In this document: one piece after another, positions 44,178 through 55,284 of the stretch | Numbering within the stretch: position 1 is the first letter of the stretch | How the letters are laid out: each line of letters begins with the position of its first letter | Assembly: GCA_039111635.1 (NCBI GenBank) | Contig: JBCAQO010000011.1 | Location: forward strand, 1,426,001 to 1,490,000 | Source: Heterobasidion occidentale | Lineage: Eukaryota; Basidiomycota; Agaricomycetes; Russulales; Bondarzewiaceae | DNA: 64,000 nucleotides | Reading direction: 5' to 3' | The notes under the pieces: model-generated | Seen by the model: the letters and a program-made list of their open reading frames with translations, nothing else | Databases searched by the model: none | What the model was told of the DNA's origin: nothing | Position numbers and translations under genes: made by a program

Positions 44178-45589
44178 TTATATCTCGTTCCTCATCGATG
44201 TCACTCTCGTCACCGTCGTAACAGTCGTGGTGGTGGTGGTGGTGGTCATCGTTACTGTCTTGAATTTACCGTCGGTTTCCTCTCTGCTGTCGAAGGTCTT
44301 GATCTTTTGACCTGAGGCTGCTGGGGGCGTGCCAGTGTGCGGACTTAGCCACCAATGACAGTTACTAGTTAATTCCTGCTCAGAAAGTATGGCCTGCAAA
44401 ACAAGATGAGCATATTCTGGACTGGACTGGAACGAATGGGATGGACTGACCCGCGATCCTGCTGCTGCGTCACGGAACGAGAATGCCAGAACTGTGTACG
44501 GCCAGCGGATTCTGTGAAAGATAGATACTAATCAGGACATGCTCATGCTCCGAGCAGTGATCCCGGATCTAAGTCTCACCTCACAAGGACTTCGTCTTCA
44601 TTTTCGTTCTCCGTGCTCGGGATTTCGACGATATCGACATCCCAACTCACCCGATAAGGAGTCGCGATGATCTGGACGCCTGCCTCCAGTCTCCCACCGA
44701 TGCTCAAGTATAATCCGCTGCGCATGTTTCTGATGGCATATCCAGAGCCAAGAGACGAAAATTCCCACTATGGTCGCTGTCACTGACGAGGACAATACTC
44801 TCGATAAAACAAAAAGGCTGCGCACCTGTTGCTTCTCCCCACCATACATATAATATGCAATGGCCAACGTGTTGTCATCGGTATGGAGGTCCAGTGCCGT
44901 ACCCCATCTTGCGTCTGTCATGATGTATACGCCCGACATTAATCTGGCAGGCACGTGATCTGGTTTCGATGTCGGCAGCGGTTGAACGTTGGACATCGTT
45001 CATGACGCAGATAGACGTACTTACGCCTGAACTCCCAAGTTTGGTTGATGCCCTTATTCCACTTTCCCCATAGGATGACAAGCGTGCCGGGAGTTGAACT
45101 CCCGTGGTTGCTCATGTCGATGTTGAAAGAAGTGCCTGGGATGTACACCCTGAAAGCAAACGGTAAGGGTGAGTACCAATGTAAATAACACTAGCCGTCA
45201 GAAAGAGGACAGATGACTGACCTGAAAGCATTACTGTTGTCCTCATCGGGACGGATGTCCCACTCTCGAGAGCAGTTAGAGGCGATGACAGGAGTGCCGT
45301 CTCTAACAGCACCCTCGATGTCGAGGTACTTTCCTGTAGCTACGGAGCGGAAGACCCAACCTCCAGAGCTACCCTTGGAGAGAACCCACTGCCGAAAAAT
45401 TCAAGTCATCCCTCAGTCATGACCGACGTGTCGTCGACGATGGCAATGGGATTGGCAGCTGACCTGCTGGTTGCCTCGTCCATGGAAACCAAAGCCGATG
45501 ATGGACTTGTCGTCAGCAACGGAGAGATGAAGAGCGGTTTTACTCTTTATGTTGATGAGGTTGTAAGTGGCTCCTTCTTGGATAGACAT
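44178..45589 (-). CDS. Ricin-B-like (beta-trefoil) lectin
   Basis: Seven exons in phase: 45464..45589, 45222..45388, 45025..45149, 44826..44959, 44580..44767, 44451..44511, 44178..44393; 338 residues. It begins MSIQEGATYNLINIKSKTAL with no signal peptide. The QxW-type repeats of ricin-B folds recur: GNQQWVL (across intron 1), INQTWEF and EKQQWEF (across intron 4). Each follows a sugar-site-like Asp-containing block (TALHLSVADDKS, YLDIEG, TALDLHTDDNT). This matches cytosolic mushroom ricin-B-like lectins, often defensive against nematodes and insects. The protein is longer than a single trefoil, with a second half-domain and a C-terminal extension containing a Thr run (MTTTTTTTVTTVTRV). Sugar specificity cannot be read from sequence. 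Confidence 0.85.
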
Positions 45590-46131
45590 AATGAATCGAT
45601 GATGAACAGTCCACCAGGTGCGCTAGGTTTATATGCTACCCATAAAACATAATTGATTGGTAGGACGGTAGACGCAAGACCCAGTGAGTATAGCAGAGAG
45701 AGATTAGTCTCGGTGGTAAACGTGGAGGTGGGCAAGGGTCGATTAACTATTCCTACCACCTTTAGGTCCAGGTCTCCTCCATTAATTCACCATCTTTGGA
45801 AAGCGCTTCTTGGCCATCACGGGTCACCTATCACATGTCTATGTCTCTTGTCACTGTTCCCCCCAACCCCCATCAGCTCAAAATCTGTCGTCAATCTGAC
45901 TAAATTTAGCTGCTGAAAGTACACCTATGTTCTCCACGGACTGAGTGCAAGTACCTACGCGCCTGCACCTGTCGTCCCGAGGTCCAGAAAGCCCGCTCTC
46001 TGCACGTTCCGGGCCCTTCCTTCCATCCACCCACACAGCGAACCCAGACACCTTCCGCCAACACCCATCCCTGCATCTGCCACCCTTCACCGGATATCCG
46101 GTGCATCCCGCACCCCCTGCTCGACGTGCGC

Positions 46132-46360
46132 TACAGGTTTCTTCGGCGCGCATGCCGGCCAATCGTGCATTCGTGCGATTCCACGGGAATGTGCGTCGAA
46201 AGACGAACATCTGGACTACATCTGGACCGTGCTTGCTGCAACGCGCCTTCCCCATCTCTTCCCCATCTCTTCTTCTGGTTGTGACTCCTTCGCTACCCTC
46301 ATCTTGCTCTGCCCAATTATCTCATGCAAGGGATCCCGACCCCGATCGAAACATGCGAAG
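46132..46360 (+). repeat. Dispersed repeat, copy 2
   Basis: Direct-orientation relative of 43446..43650, about 2.7 kb downstream and on the other side of the lectin gene. Carries a short internal duplication (CCCCATCTCTTCCCCATCTCTT) absent from copy 1. Confidence 0.8.
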
Positions 46361-47627
46361 CACCCCCATTCGCCAACACAGGTGCCGCCAACGTGCGCGT
46401 CGTATTCTCGAACTGAACTGGGTTTCCGACGTTCGCGGCCCGACAGAGCCGCCGAACCAAGGGGCGAGCAACATCCTCGGGCGAATACCGCTCGCGCTGG
46501 ATATAGCGCGGGCTCTGTATCCACAGAGTCGAGCGCGCACTTGCGCCACGAAGGCGATTGAGTACGTGTATAGATGCGCTCAGGCGGCCGGGTCTTTCCG
46601 ACTGCGTGTCTAGGAGGAACGCGTTTCTTCTCTGCGTTCTCAACAAACCGTCACGACTGTCGACGACGCTGTCAGAGAAGGTAGAAGGCGTCTAGCGATA
46701 TACTGCAGTTTCTCGACGCATCGTTCTTACACGGCTACAGTGTTGTCGGCCTGCCAGGAGGGCAGACACTCCTTCATGTGGACCAACAGTGGGAAGCACA
46801 GGCGTTCTTCGTGTCTTTCTGAACCTTGTCGTCTATATTGAAATCGCTCTCAGTAAGGTTAGGCATCTTCGACCGGTATCTGTCCGTATGTTTCGCATCT
46901 TTCGGAAATCCTTGTTGCTTCGGCTACGGCCGGCGCGCATACCGACGCATCTTGCGCTCGTGGGAGTCCATGAGAGCGTACTTTCGCCCGGACCAAGGTG
47001 CAAGAACGAGCATCCAGCCCAGGCGCCTTCGTCTTCAAACTCGTGAGACCCAAGAAGGGGTGTTCTGGGCAAGACATCCCGTTCGTCAACCAATATGCAT
47101 CTGTGAACTGGATAGTTGACGTTTACCTGCGGTCCGACAGAACCAAGAGAAACGGCAACAATCTCGGGCGAATACCGCTGCTAAACATAGCACGCCCTAC
47201 AGCACCGACATACAAAGCAGCATCGATGAACGTCGGCATTTCGGCTGCCGACGTTCCAAACACACGAGAATCGCAACCTGTGCGCGTCTCTTCTGATCCA
47301 TGAAGCGCATCTCGAGGAACACATTCATCTCCCATGTCAAGGTTCAATAGCCCAGCGGGCGAGTGCGCTGTCCAGCCTGTAGCAATGCACGCTCATCCCG
47401 GGTGCTCCCGCCCGCTCGCTCGTCCCGAGGATACCCAAAATAGTGCGCGGCCCAGTGCGCGTTTTCGCTGGGGATGAGAACGCCAGGGTGGGCGGACGGC
47501 GCTGTGAGAGCCGACTTCGCCATTTCACCTCGCCATTGAGCGAAGAGGGCTGTCAAGCATGCTCTCGCGGTCGGGGAGACGCGCGCGGGAGCGCGGTGCG
47601 ATAAGCCGACGGGACACGCTGGAGAGG

Positions 47628-47635
47628 TATATAAG
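47628..47635 (+). promoter_or_regulatory. Putative TATA box
   Basis: TATATAAG, 103 nt upstream of the ATG at 47738, followed by a pyrimidine-rich leader with TCTTCAACTACCCC just before the start. Position fits a fungal core promoter. Confidence 0.55.
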
Positions 47636-47737
47636 CCTCTCGTCGGTCGCTCTCGTTTCTGCAGTGCGAGTCGTCTACACACCCGCATTACTCACTTAAC
47701 GTTTCGATCCTCTTCAACTACCCCATCCCCATCTACT

Positions 47738-48091
47738 ATGCCTACCAAAGGACGTGAGTTGTGCTCACCAATCCCTCCCCCTTTCCTCCCTCTCTGAATT
47801 TTGATCTCGCGTTTGTTCTCGATTCACTAGGCAGCACCACCGGAGCCAAAGTCTCCCCGCCCAACTCGGCGCGCGCACAGTCTGCCCCGGTACGATCTGC
47901 GCTGCGCTTGTGTAATCTCCTCGCGCCGAACGGCGGCACTCACCGCGCATCTCTTCATGCAGGGTAAGGCCGCGCAGACGCAGGCCAAGGAGGCGCCCGC
48001 AGCTCGCGCGTCGGGCGGGGCCGCACGCACGACGCCGGCCGCCGCGAACGGCGCGCCCGCTCCCCCCACGACCCGTGGTTCGAAGAAATGA
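47738..48091 (+). CDS. Small Ala/Thr-rich hypothetical protein
   Basis: Three short exons, 47738..47753, 47831..47889, 47963..48091, joined in phase by GTGAGT..TAG and GTACGA..CAG introns; 67 residues starting MPTKGRSTTGAKVSPPNSAR and ending PTTRGSKK. Low-complexity (Ala, Pro, Thr, Gly) and basic, with no hydrophobic segment, so probably disordered. A good TATA box lies upstream. No family recognised. The clean splice sites and promoter argue that the gene is real despite its size. Confidence 0.6.
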
Positions 48092-48265
48092 GCGTTGCAA
48101 CGGACCGAGTGTAGAATTCATGGGTGAACGTGTTTGCGTGTTGTACGAGTGCGCCGAAATTGTTGTATAGAAGAAATTTGGTGTGAGATTCAGTCGATGC
48201 AACAGCCGTTGCAAGGACTGAAAGCTTGTGTTGGATGGCAAAAGACTTGAATGAACCATGGGAAT

Positions 48266-48343
48266 TCGGATACGGGGAATCGAACCCCGAGCTGCCGCGA
48301 ACTGCATGAGAGGCGGCAATGTTAGCCGTTACACCATATCCGA
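48266..48343 (-). tRNA. tRNA-Glu (anticodon CUC) with 7-nt intron
   Basis: The minus strand folds as a complete cloverleaf: acceptor TCGGATA/TATCCGA, D arm GTGT..ACAT, anticodon stem GCCGC/GCGGC, T arm CGGGG-TTCGATT-CCCCG. The anticodon loop region is CTCTCATGCAGTTC, 14 nt. It reads as C32 T33, anticodon CTC, A37, a 7-nt intron TGCAGTT at the canonical 37/38 position, then C38. A- and B-box promoter sequences are intact. Confidence 0.92.
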
Positions 48344-48729
48344 CGCATGGATAGCTCTAGTTTGGTGCCTATGATCTTGTGCCGCAGATGCTTTGCAACG
48401 CACAAGGCAAGACGAATTTCTGGACCGCGATGTGACCGAAATATTCGGGAATGCCGGTGGTGGTAACTGGGGGAGTCGAGGACGGCAACGGGCTGAATTT
48501 GCAAGTGCGAGCGCGCGAAGTGGTTACGTGATGGACGGTGGGGACGACGTCGCGCGGCGGCGACTTGTTCCGACTCATCCTCCGCCGCGTCCTCCTTGTC
48601 GGTGTCCCGCCCCCGCCTCCTCTCCTCTCCTCCCTCCTCCGCCTCCGTTCTTTCTCTTGCCCTCGCGTCTCTCGCAAACACATTCTTTACTATCTTGTAC
48701 GACCAAAAACTCAGAAAATAGCCATCATC

Positions 48730-50411
48730 ATGTCTGTCGACTTCAACCATCTCCGTATCGGAAAAGCTGGCTCTCCTTTCAATCACAACGTCAAGAGAGC
48801 AAGTGCTTGTGCGTCCCCTTTTCACACACCACCTTTCCGAATTGATTCTTACTTTGCCTCGCAGCGTGTAACACTGGCGGATTCTACAAATCCCCCTCTG
48901 CGGGCCAATCCATCGAATACACAACCCCGCTCAACATTTCTTGGGACACCTCCTGCCTCACAGCCGACGCCGTGGACATCTACCTATACTCCCCTGGCTC
49001 CAGCACCCCTCGCATCCACGTCTGGGAAAAAGTCTACTTCTCTCCCGGCTCATACGAGACCTCGCTCGAACCCAGATGGTGGAACTCCAGCAGCTCTATC
49101 AGCCTTCAGCTTGCCATCGTCGACCATGGCACGGCCCCTTATCTCGCTACTCTTCCTGCCGGTCCCATGTTTACCGCTACATATACTGCTCCCAGCTCTG
49201 GCACCCCAGCCGTGGCCGACGTCACCAAGGCCGATAGCGGCGTGACCGTCGTCAACAACATGCCGACCACATCACACGGCCTGTCCACCGGCAAGATCGC
49301 CGTCGCCGTCATCATCCCTCTGATGTTCATCGTCGCCCTCATCGTCGCCGCGTACTTCAAAATCTCGCGCGAGCGCGGCAGGGAGAAGCGCAAGCGCTGG
49401 TCCGAGGCCGTCGATAAGCGCATGTCCACCATCTCCACTGACTGGCGCTCCATCTCCGCCGCAGGTGCCTCCGCCGCGATCCGTAACAGCATGGCCGTTC
49501 CGGGCAACCGCGCCTCGTCGTTCTCGTTCGGCGCGATCCGCCCTAACAGCACGTTCGCCGCGGACGGCGGACAGGCGGGCATCGGGTCGCACGCCGTGCA
49601 GGACGGCGACGAGGCGGCGCCCCCGATGTCGCAGCTCCGCCCTGGCGTGCGCGCCGCGGCCCCCGTCGGCTCCCGCGTCTCCCGCGTTTCGTTTGCGGCC
49701 GACGTCCGCCCCTCGATCGAGTCCCGCCGGACCGTGACGAGCCGGGCCTTCCACACCGGGTTCGTGCCCCCCCTTCCAGAACGCCAGGACTCGGACACGA
49801 CTGTGTCCTCGCCCGACGGCATCCTCTCGCCCACGCAAACGCACGGTCCGCTCTCTCTGAGCGTGGAGGACATCCAGTCGCGCCTCACCGGAGAGTCGGG
49901 CCCGCCGAGGCCCAGCATGGACGAGATGCTTCCCGCCCTGAGGAGTATGCAGCATTTGCACCTTTATCCTCGCCTCCGCTGACCACAATCCGCCATAGTG
50001 ATGCAGTCCGGTGCCAACGGCGCGAACGAGCCCGAGTACCTCCTCTCCCCGCAGTCCACGACCGCGCTCAACTTCCCCGCGCCGCCCACCCCAACCCATC
50101 CCCCGCTCACCTCCCCGGCGAGCCAGTCGTTCATGCCGATGCAGCCCCTGCCCGCGAGCGTCATGTCCCCCGACGAGATGATGCGCGCCTACGCCGAGCG
50201 CCGCGTCGCATCGCCGACGGTGGCCAACGCGCCCGCGATGCCCGCCGCGAGCTACAGCAGCTCGATGCGCACGCTTTACTCGCCCACCACGCCGACGAGC
50301 GCCGCGCCGTTCATGACGCATGCGCAGGACAGCAGGAAGAGCATGGCGCCGACCATGGGGAGCCGCTACAGTACGTTTGCGGAGGAGGACGCGTACGGCG
50401 GCACGGCCTGA
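48730..50411 (+). CDS. Single-pass membrane protein of unknown function
   Basis: Three exons, 48730..48802, 48865..49944, 49999..50411, in phase; 521 residues. Start MSVDFNHLRIGKAGSPFN lacks an obvious signal peptide. The N-terminal part has two cysteines (CNTGGFYKSPSAGQS, ISWDTSCLTADAVDIYLYSP) and looks extracellular, with a beta-sandwich-like, Ser/Thr-rich stem. One transmembrane helix (about residues 169-190, IAVAVIIPLMFIVALIVAAY) is followed by basic stop-transfer residues (RERGREKRKR). A long, Ser/Pro-rich, probably disordered cytosolic tail completes it. The architecture recalls fungal surface sensors and the many basidiomycete type I proteins of unknown role. I assign no function. Confidence 0.75.
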
Positions 50412-51603
50412 GCGAGGCCTCGACACACTCGCTGGCCTCCTTCCCCGCCGTCCGTCGCTATCCGTCGTCGTCTTCCCGCGCAGCCATGAGCTGTCAAAAC
50501 GTCTCGTATCTCCCTCGGTCTTCCGGTCCTTATTCCCGTCGTTGTTGTGGTGCCGATATTTATTCTTCTCCTTCTTGCTATTATCTTATTGGATATATAC
50601 CAATAGTGCTTTCTTGATGGCCGGTTCCATGCTCCTCGTTCCGTCGTCCCCGCGTCCTTTGGCCCCGTTTTCCCTAGTAGCCTCTCCCGGGCGTCAGCGT
50701 CCTTTGTCTCTGTTTGTTCCCTCGTTCCGCGCTGCCCATTATTTGATCTCGTTCGCCTCGTCATGTCGCCCATGACAGGAAGTAGCTATACTTTCTTCTC
50801 TATACCTTCACGAATCCCCGACTCTTGCCGATTGGACAGGACTTGGACAAGATTGCATTGGATCGCGTTGGGCTGGGCGGAGCAGGCCCAAGACGGAGCT
50901 CTACCCTTGCCGTCTAATCGTCCGCGGCCGTCTCCGACTGCATCCCGTTCGCGTGTCCGTGCCCCCCTCTCCCGTTTCGCTGAGCTCGCTAGCGCTACGA
51001 CAGGTTCATCGCCTTATATACCCTACCTATCGTCTCCCACCACGATTTTGTCTTGTTTTTTTGGCGGTGTGTGTTCTGTCTTTTTGGTGGCTATGTGGCT
51101 TCGCGATTATGTGGCTATGTGGCTTTGTGGCTTTGTGGCCTTTATTTTGTTCTTCGGTCGATATCTTTTGTGATTGTGATTGTATACACTGCGCCGTCAG
51201 TTGTTTTGTTCGAATGGGTGATGTTCGTGATGATGCGATGCGTTATGTGCGTGAATGCCTGGAGGGTTGAACTGGTGGTGGCGAAAATGCTGACAATGCA
51301 GCTGGATAATCTCCCGAAGGTGGCAACGTTGAAAATTCTCCTTCAACCTCCGACGTGGTCTCGTCTCTGGATATTCGTGCGGCTGGGGCGCGTTGAGATA
51401 GGTGAATTATGAGTTAGATTAGATCGACGAAGCAGCGCTTGGGACGTTACAAGTTGACACGATGTACAGATTAACGATGTTACAGAGCATAAGTAGAAAA
51501 AGTCGAATAATAGAAGGGCGTAGACTGAAACGGGCGGCGGAGGGAAGGAAAAGATTGCGTCTCGCTCGCCGATGAAAGGTTGTTAGATGGAGGTGCTGCG
51601 AGA
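50412..51603. other. Intergenic, no supported gene
   Basis: Region between convergent genes. Contains a short imperfect repeat of GTGGCTATGTGGCTTTGTGGC around 51,085-51,140. Nothing else recognised. Confidence 0.45.
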
Positions 51604-53683
51604 TCACACGCGGTCCGACGGATCGCTTAGCGGAGCGCTGTCGAGGGACTGGGTTCGCGGGGGAGGGGGTCAGAGAGCAGGTCATCAGAGCGGCGACACT
51701 CGAGGGGCGGCAGCGCTCACCTCAGCGGTCTCGGAGGCCACGTTCTCCGCGGACTGGTGGACGACGGTCCTGACGTGGATCGCGCTCACGCTGCCCTCCT
51801 CCTGTCGCGTCGCGTCAGACATCAGCGTGTGGTATACATGCGGAGGCAGAGGCGGAGACGGCTTACGGTGGAGGACATCGAGTCTTTGTTGGCGGGCGGA
51901 GGTGGAGGCGTCATGAAGGAGAGAGTGGAGAAGGGGACGGTGGAGACGCCTTGGCCTCTGAGCGACTCTCGCGCATTGAGCGAGGCGAGCATGGCGTTGA
52001 TGTACACTGCGCAGCGCACCACGGGTCAGTCGGAGGTCTGGAGAGACCGCAGAAAAAAAGTGGGCGTACTTTTGCTCAAGGGGAAATAGAACGTGAGGAA
52101 GAGGAAGTTTTGTGGGATGGCGGCGTACTGCGCCGCGTGTTAGCAGAGCGGAACACGGAGAGAGAGGACAGGACGTACAGTGATGAAACATAAGAGTGAG
52201 AAGGCGCTGCGTGTCGTTGTCAGGTCACGGTGCTGGGAACCCTCAGAGTTTCAACAGCGTACCTAGTGACGACATTCGTGTTGATGGAGTATATCATGAG
52301 TACATTGATGAGCGAATCCGTCCTTCAGGATGAGGACGTTCAGAACCCAAAGCGCGTCAGAATAGGAGCGGATTCCGCACCTCTTGAACCCCGTTCGTGC
52401 CTTGGCCAACGTATAGCACAGCGTGCCGGCGATGAGGGTGTCCGTGCCGACGGAGAACGCGAAGCCGACATACATCAACCACTGATCGTCTGTCGTCAGT
52501 GAGGGGAGAACGACGATCTGCAAGTTGACTGACGGTTATATGTGCGAACTCCTTGAAGGACTTGACGAAGAATCTAAGGAGGACGTGAGATGTTTTCCAA
52601 GTCAGACTTCGACATTGACTCACCCCTTGATACCGAAACCTGAACCACGCCATCAGCACATGGTACAAACCGAGAACACACGAAGTCGTACCAAATCCAG
52701 CCACTGTGTTAATATATGAGCATTTGTCATTTGGAAGAAGATATCAAAAGACGAACCAAAGACCAAAACGACGAGCACAAGCTGGGGATCTTGAGTACAA
52801 AGCAAAGATGCCAGGGATGATCAGACTCACAAGAATACACGGCCATATGACCTTTCCACTGACTGAAGATAGAGTCAGTACATGGAACGGGTTGGTTTTC
52901 CATGCATCACATACGTCTCCATACCCGCCACACAAACATGCTAGGAATCGTCGTCAGACAGATTGAAGCGACGAGAGGGTAAGTTCAGCTCACTCGCGTA
53001 CAATGCAGTCGCTGATGTTCTGCGCACAAATGCGTGAGATGGGCAGGCAGAGTCAAAAAAGAAGTGTACGCACAGCGACTACGATCCCGGCCTGCTCAGC
53101 GGTGCGGTCAATACACGGCCCAAGGTAGCAAAATATAGCGACAGACCATAACAGTCCTGAAAATTTGCACAGGACGTCATGAGTGTCCAGCTGAGACGTT
53201 CGAATGCGTTGGACTCACCACGGAATGAGGCCTAAAGCGGCAGGATTGGTGTAGTTCGTCACGAGGTACCTAGAAGTACTCTCAGTTGGTCCTGTAAGCA
53301 TCACGCAGAGCACTTTCTTACCAGTATAAAGCATGACTTAGAAATGCGAGATGGAGCGTGTCGAGGAACCTGAGTGGGCATCCTGTTAGTCTGTATACTG
53401 TGCCATGCAACAGAAGATGTTACCAGAGCATCCACACCTATTCCGTTACAGAAATCAGCGATTCTTCAGCATAGATTCTGTGAAGAACTTACAGTGCCCT
53501 TCAACGTCCTACTGTCATCTTTGGACCGCTGGAAGAAAATAAAACTCTGAACACAGGTGATCCCGTACAGTCTGAGGGGACAGTGCGTGAGCATCCGTGA
53601 AGCCCACGAGACAACGAGGCTCACATGGCCGTCAAGAGCCCTCCGATGTAGAGTGCGCCAGTAGTGCTATCGAAGTGAACCAT
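51604..53683 (-). CDS. DUF6534-type multipass membrane protein, model partly uncertain
   Basis: Many short exons. The 5' exons join in phase to MVHFDSTTGALYIGGLLTAI, LYGITCVQSFIFFQRSKDDS, VWMLWFLDTLHLAFLSHALY and YLVTNYTNPAALGLIPW. The 3' exons (52534..52573, 52381..52481, 52263..52322, 52179..52206, 52070..52127, 51867..52006, 51721..51801, 51604..51648) join in phase to EFAHIT, WLMYVGFAFSVGTDTLIAGT, TDSLINVLMIYSINTNVVTS, AAIPQNFLFLTFYFPLSK and YINAMLASLNARESLRG. Order and motifs match the large agaricomycete DUF6534 family of seven-helix proteins with unknown role. In the middle (about 52,600-53,200) hydrophobic exons such as VSGKVIWPCILVSLIIPGIF are present, but two joins are out of phase. 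Either unusual splicing or decay is possible. Confidence 0.65.
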
Positions 53684-54529
53684 GGTCGTGGAAAGGTGGT
53701 GATGTTGAAAGTGTTGCAGGGAAGGCTGGCTATTTAAGCCATCGACAGTCCTCTCGTCACCTCAGCCTGAGCTCGCACAATAAAGCCGCCTCACCAGCGC
53801 GGAAAAGGCAGAAATTCGGGTCCAAGCAGTCCTAGACCAAACGAGCCATTCTCGAAAATTGGGCGATCAAAGGAACACGCGTTTGTCAAATTGACGTCCT
53901 GCACCACAGGATCGAGTGGGTGATTGGAGGTGTCCGTCATGGCCTTCAATGGTGGTATTGAGCAATATTCACCTCTATTGAGACCGATTGAGTAAAGATA
54001 CCGTAGCGCAGCGTACCTGGAATGAAGCAAAGTTCCGTGGCTGGCACATTCGTAAACGGCTGGAGCTTATGAGATGGCTCGTCAACTAATGCCACGGTGC
54101 GACACATTTTCAACAGCGTGCACTGAACACACACCTAGAGTATAGCACTTGGATATCCGTGACAGATCAGCATGGATGCCCTGACTAGGTATCCGTGAGG
54201 GATGCCGGGATTGCTTACATGTTAATAAAGGATGTTATTAACAATGTTATTAACATGTTATTAACATGGTCCCTTGTCGAGGTCATAGAACCTATGTAAA
54301 TAATATTAGTAATGTAAGAAATCATTACATCATTTTGAGGCAAACACTCCATACAAAAAACAAAACAAAGTGCATATGCATGAAGGCTCACATTGGTAGA
54401 GAGAAGATTGTGTGGCACAAAGGTGGCGGAGCCTTCTATTCTTACCCGAAAGACTCACAGCGCTAACTTCTGCACAAGGTAGATATATACATGCCAGTAC
54501 CAGTTTATGTTTAGGGTTGGTGGGTAGTG

Positions 54530-54606
54530 GTCAAGGTATTGCCTTTTGATCATGTGATGTTTGGTTGCCAGCTGCTTGCTGGTTCAATCCCCGCCATTGT
54601 GACATT
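54530..54606 (+). repeat. tRNA-derived SINE-like unit 1
   Basis: Contains an A-box-like GTAGTGGTCAAGG and, about 40 bp downstream, a B-box-like GGTTCAATCCC, the spacing of an internal RNA polymerase III promoter. No acceptor stem pairs, so it is not a functional tRNA gene. Confidence 0.5.
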
Positions 54607-54653
54607 AATTTTAATATGGTCAAAGTGAAAAGCAGATTTGGACAGAGGTTATG

Positions 54654-55284
54654 TGTTATGACTTGACCGATCGGGGCCCGTCGGGGCTGGTCTATCCGAT
54701 GGTTCAAGCATCACATGCTAGGCGGCTCCACTACGGAGCGTACATCAAGGAATTTGGCGTGTCCTTAGGATCCAACTGGACCAATGGTTCTTCAAGACAT
54801 TGGTAGAGGATATATGGGAGGATCAAGGATATAGCGGATTGATAAGATAGGCATTCACATGCCATGGGCTTAGGGCTTATGGATAAGCACCTCATCGCAC
54901 CAGGATGGATTGGTACGACTGGAGAAGTACAAGAATAGGCACCGGCTGAGGGAGACGGCGACCACAGCTCTCCTAGGATGGATACCCGGAGAAGCACACA
55001 GACTCTTACCCTATACCCTATACAGTATATAAGGCCCATAGAATAGGCTGAGAATCTTCAGTCTATTCTCCTTCGTTCAGTAGCAGTCTTCCTACTGCTA
55101 CCCTCGTTAGTTCGTATCTTCCCATACGAACACCTTCATTCCCCACTGTCTTCCTACAGTGGAATCATTATTTCTTCCTGTATCATTGCCTGGTACAGTC
55201 GAGACTTTGTCCACCACTCAGTCCATTGTGCAACCTAGGGAAGAACCTGTTACTCTTGGGTTATCGAACGAGCAGTTTGTAACA
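54654..55284 (+). repeat. Solo LTR of a second retrotransposon family
   Basis: 631 bp starting TGTTATGACTTG and ending GCAGTTTGTAACA. It contains a TATA box TATATAAGGCCC at 55026 in the right place for an LTR promoter, then pyrimidine-rich sequence as in the R/U5 part. Flanks TTATG and CTATG match at four of five bases, compatible with an aged target duplication. No internal sequence adjoins it. Unrelated to the LTR family at 8-24 kb. Confidence 0.65.

Larger units (their letters stand above)
45590..47737. other. Intergenic, repeat-bearing, no supported gene
   Basis: About 2.1 kb. It contains dispersed-repeat copy 46132..46360 and a second duplicated motif (CTCGGGCGAATACCGCT at about 46,480 and 47,164, both followed by ATAGC). 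A 222-codon plus-strand frame from 45945 overlaps the repeat and lacks a domain or splice evidence. Confidence 0.45.

Noticed and set aside
45945..46613. 222-codon plus-strand ORF
   Set aside because: It overlaps a dispersed repeat, has no recognisable domain and no splice-consistent neighbours.
26883..53683. Secondary-metabolite or urease gene cluster
   Set aside because: Only ureD of the urease system is present, and no backbone biosynthetic enzyme occurs; neighbours have unrelated housekeeping roles.
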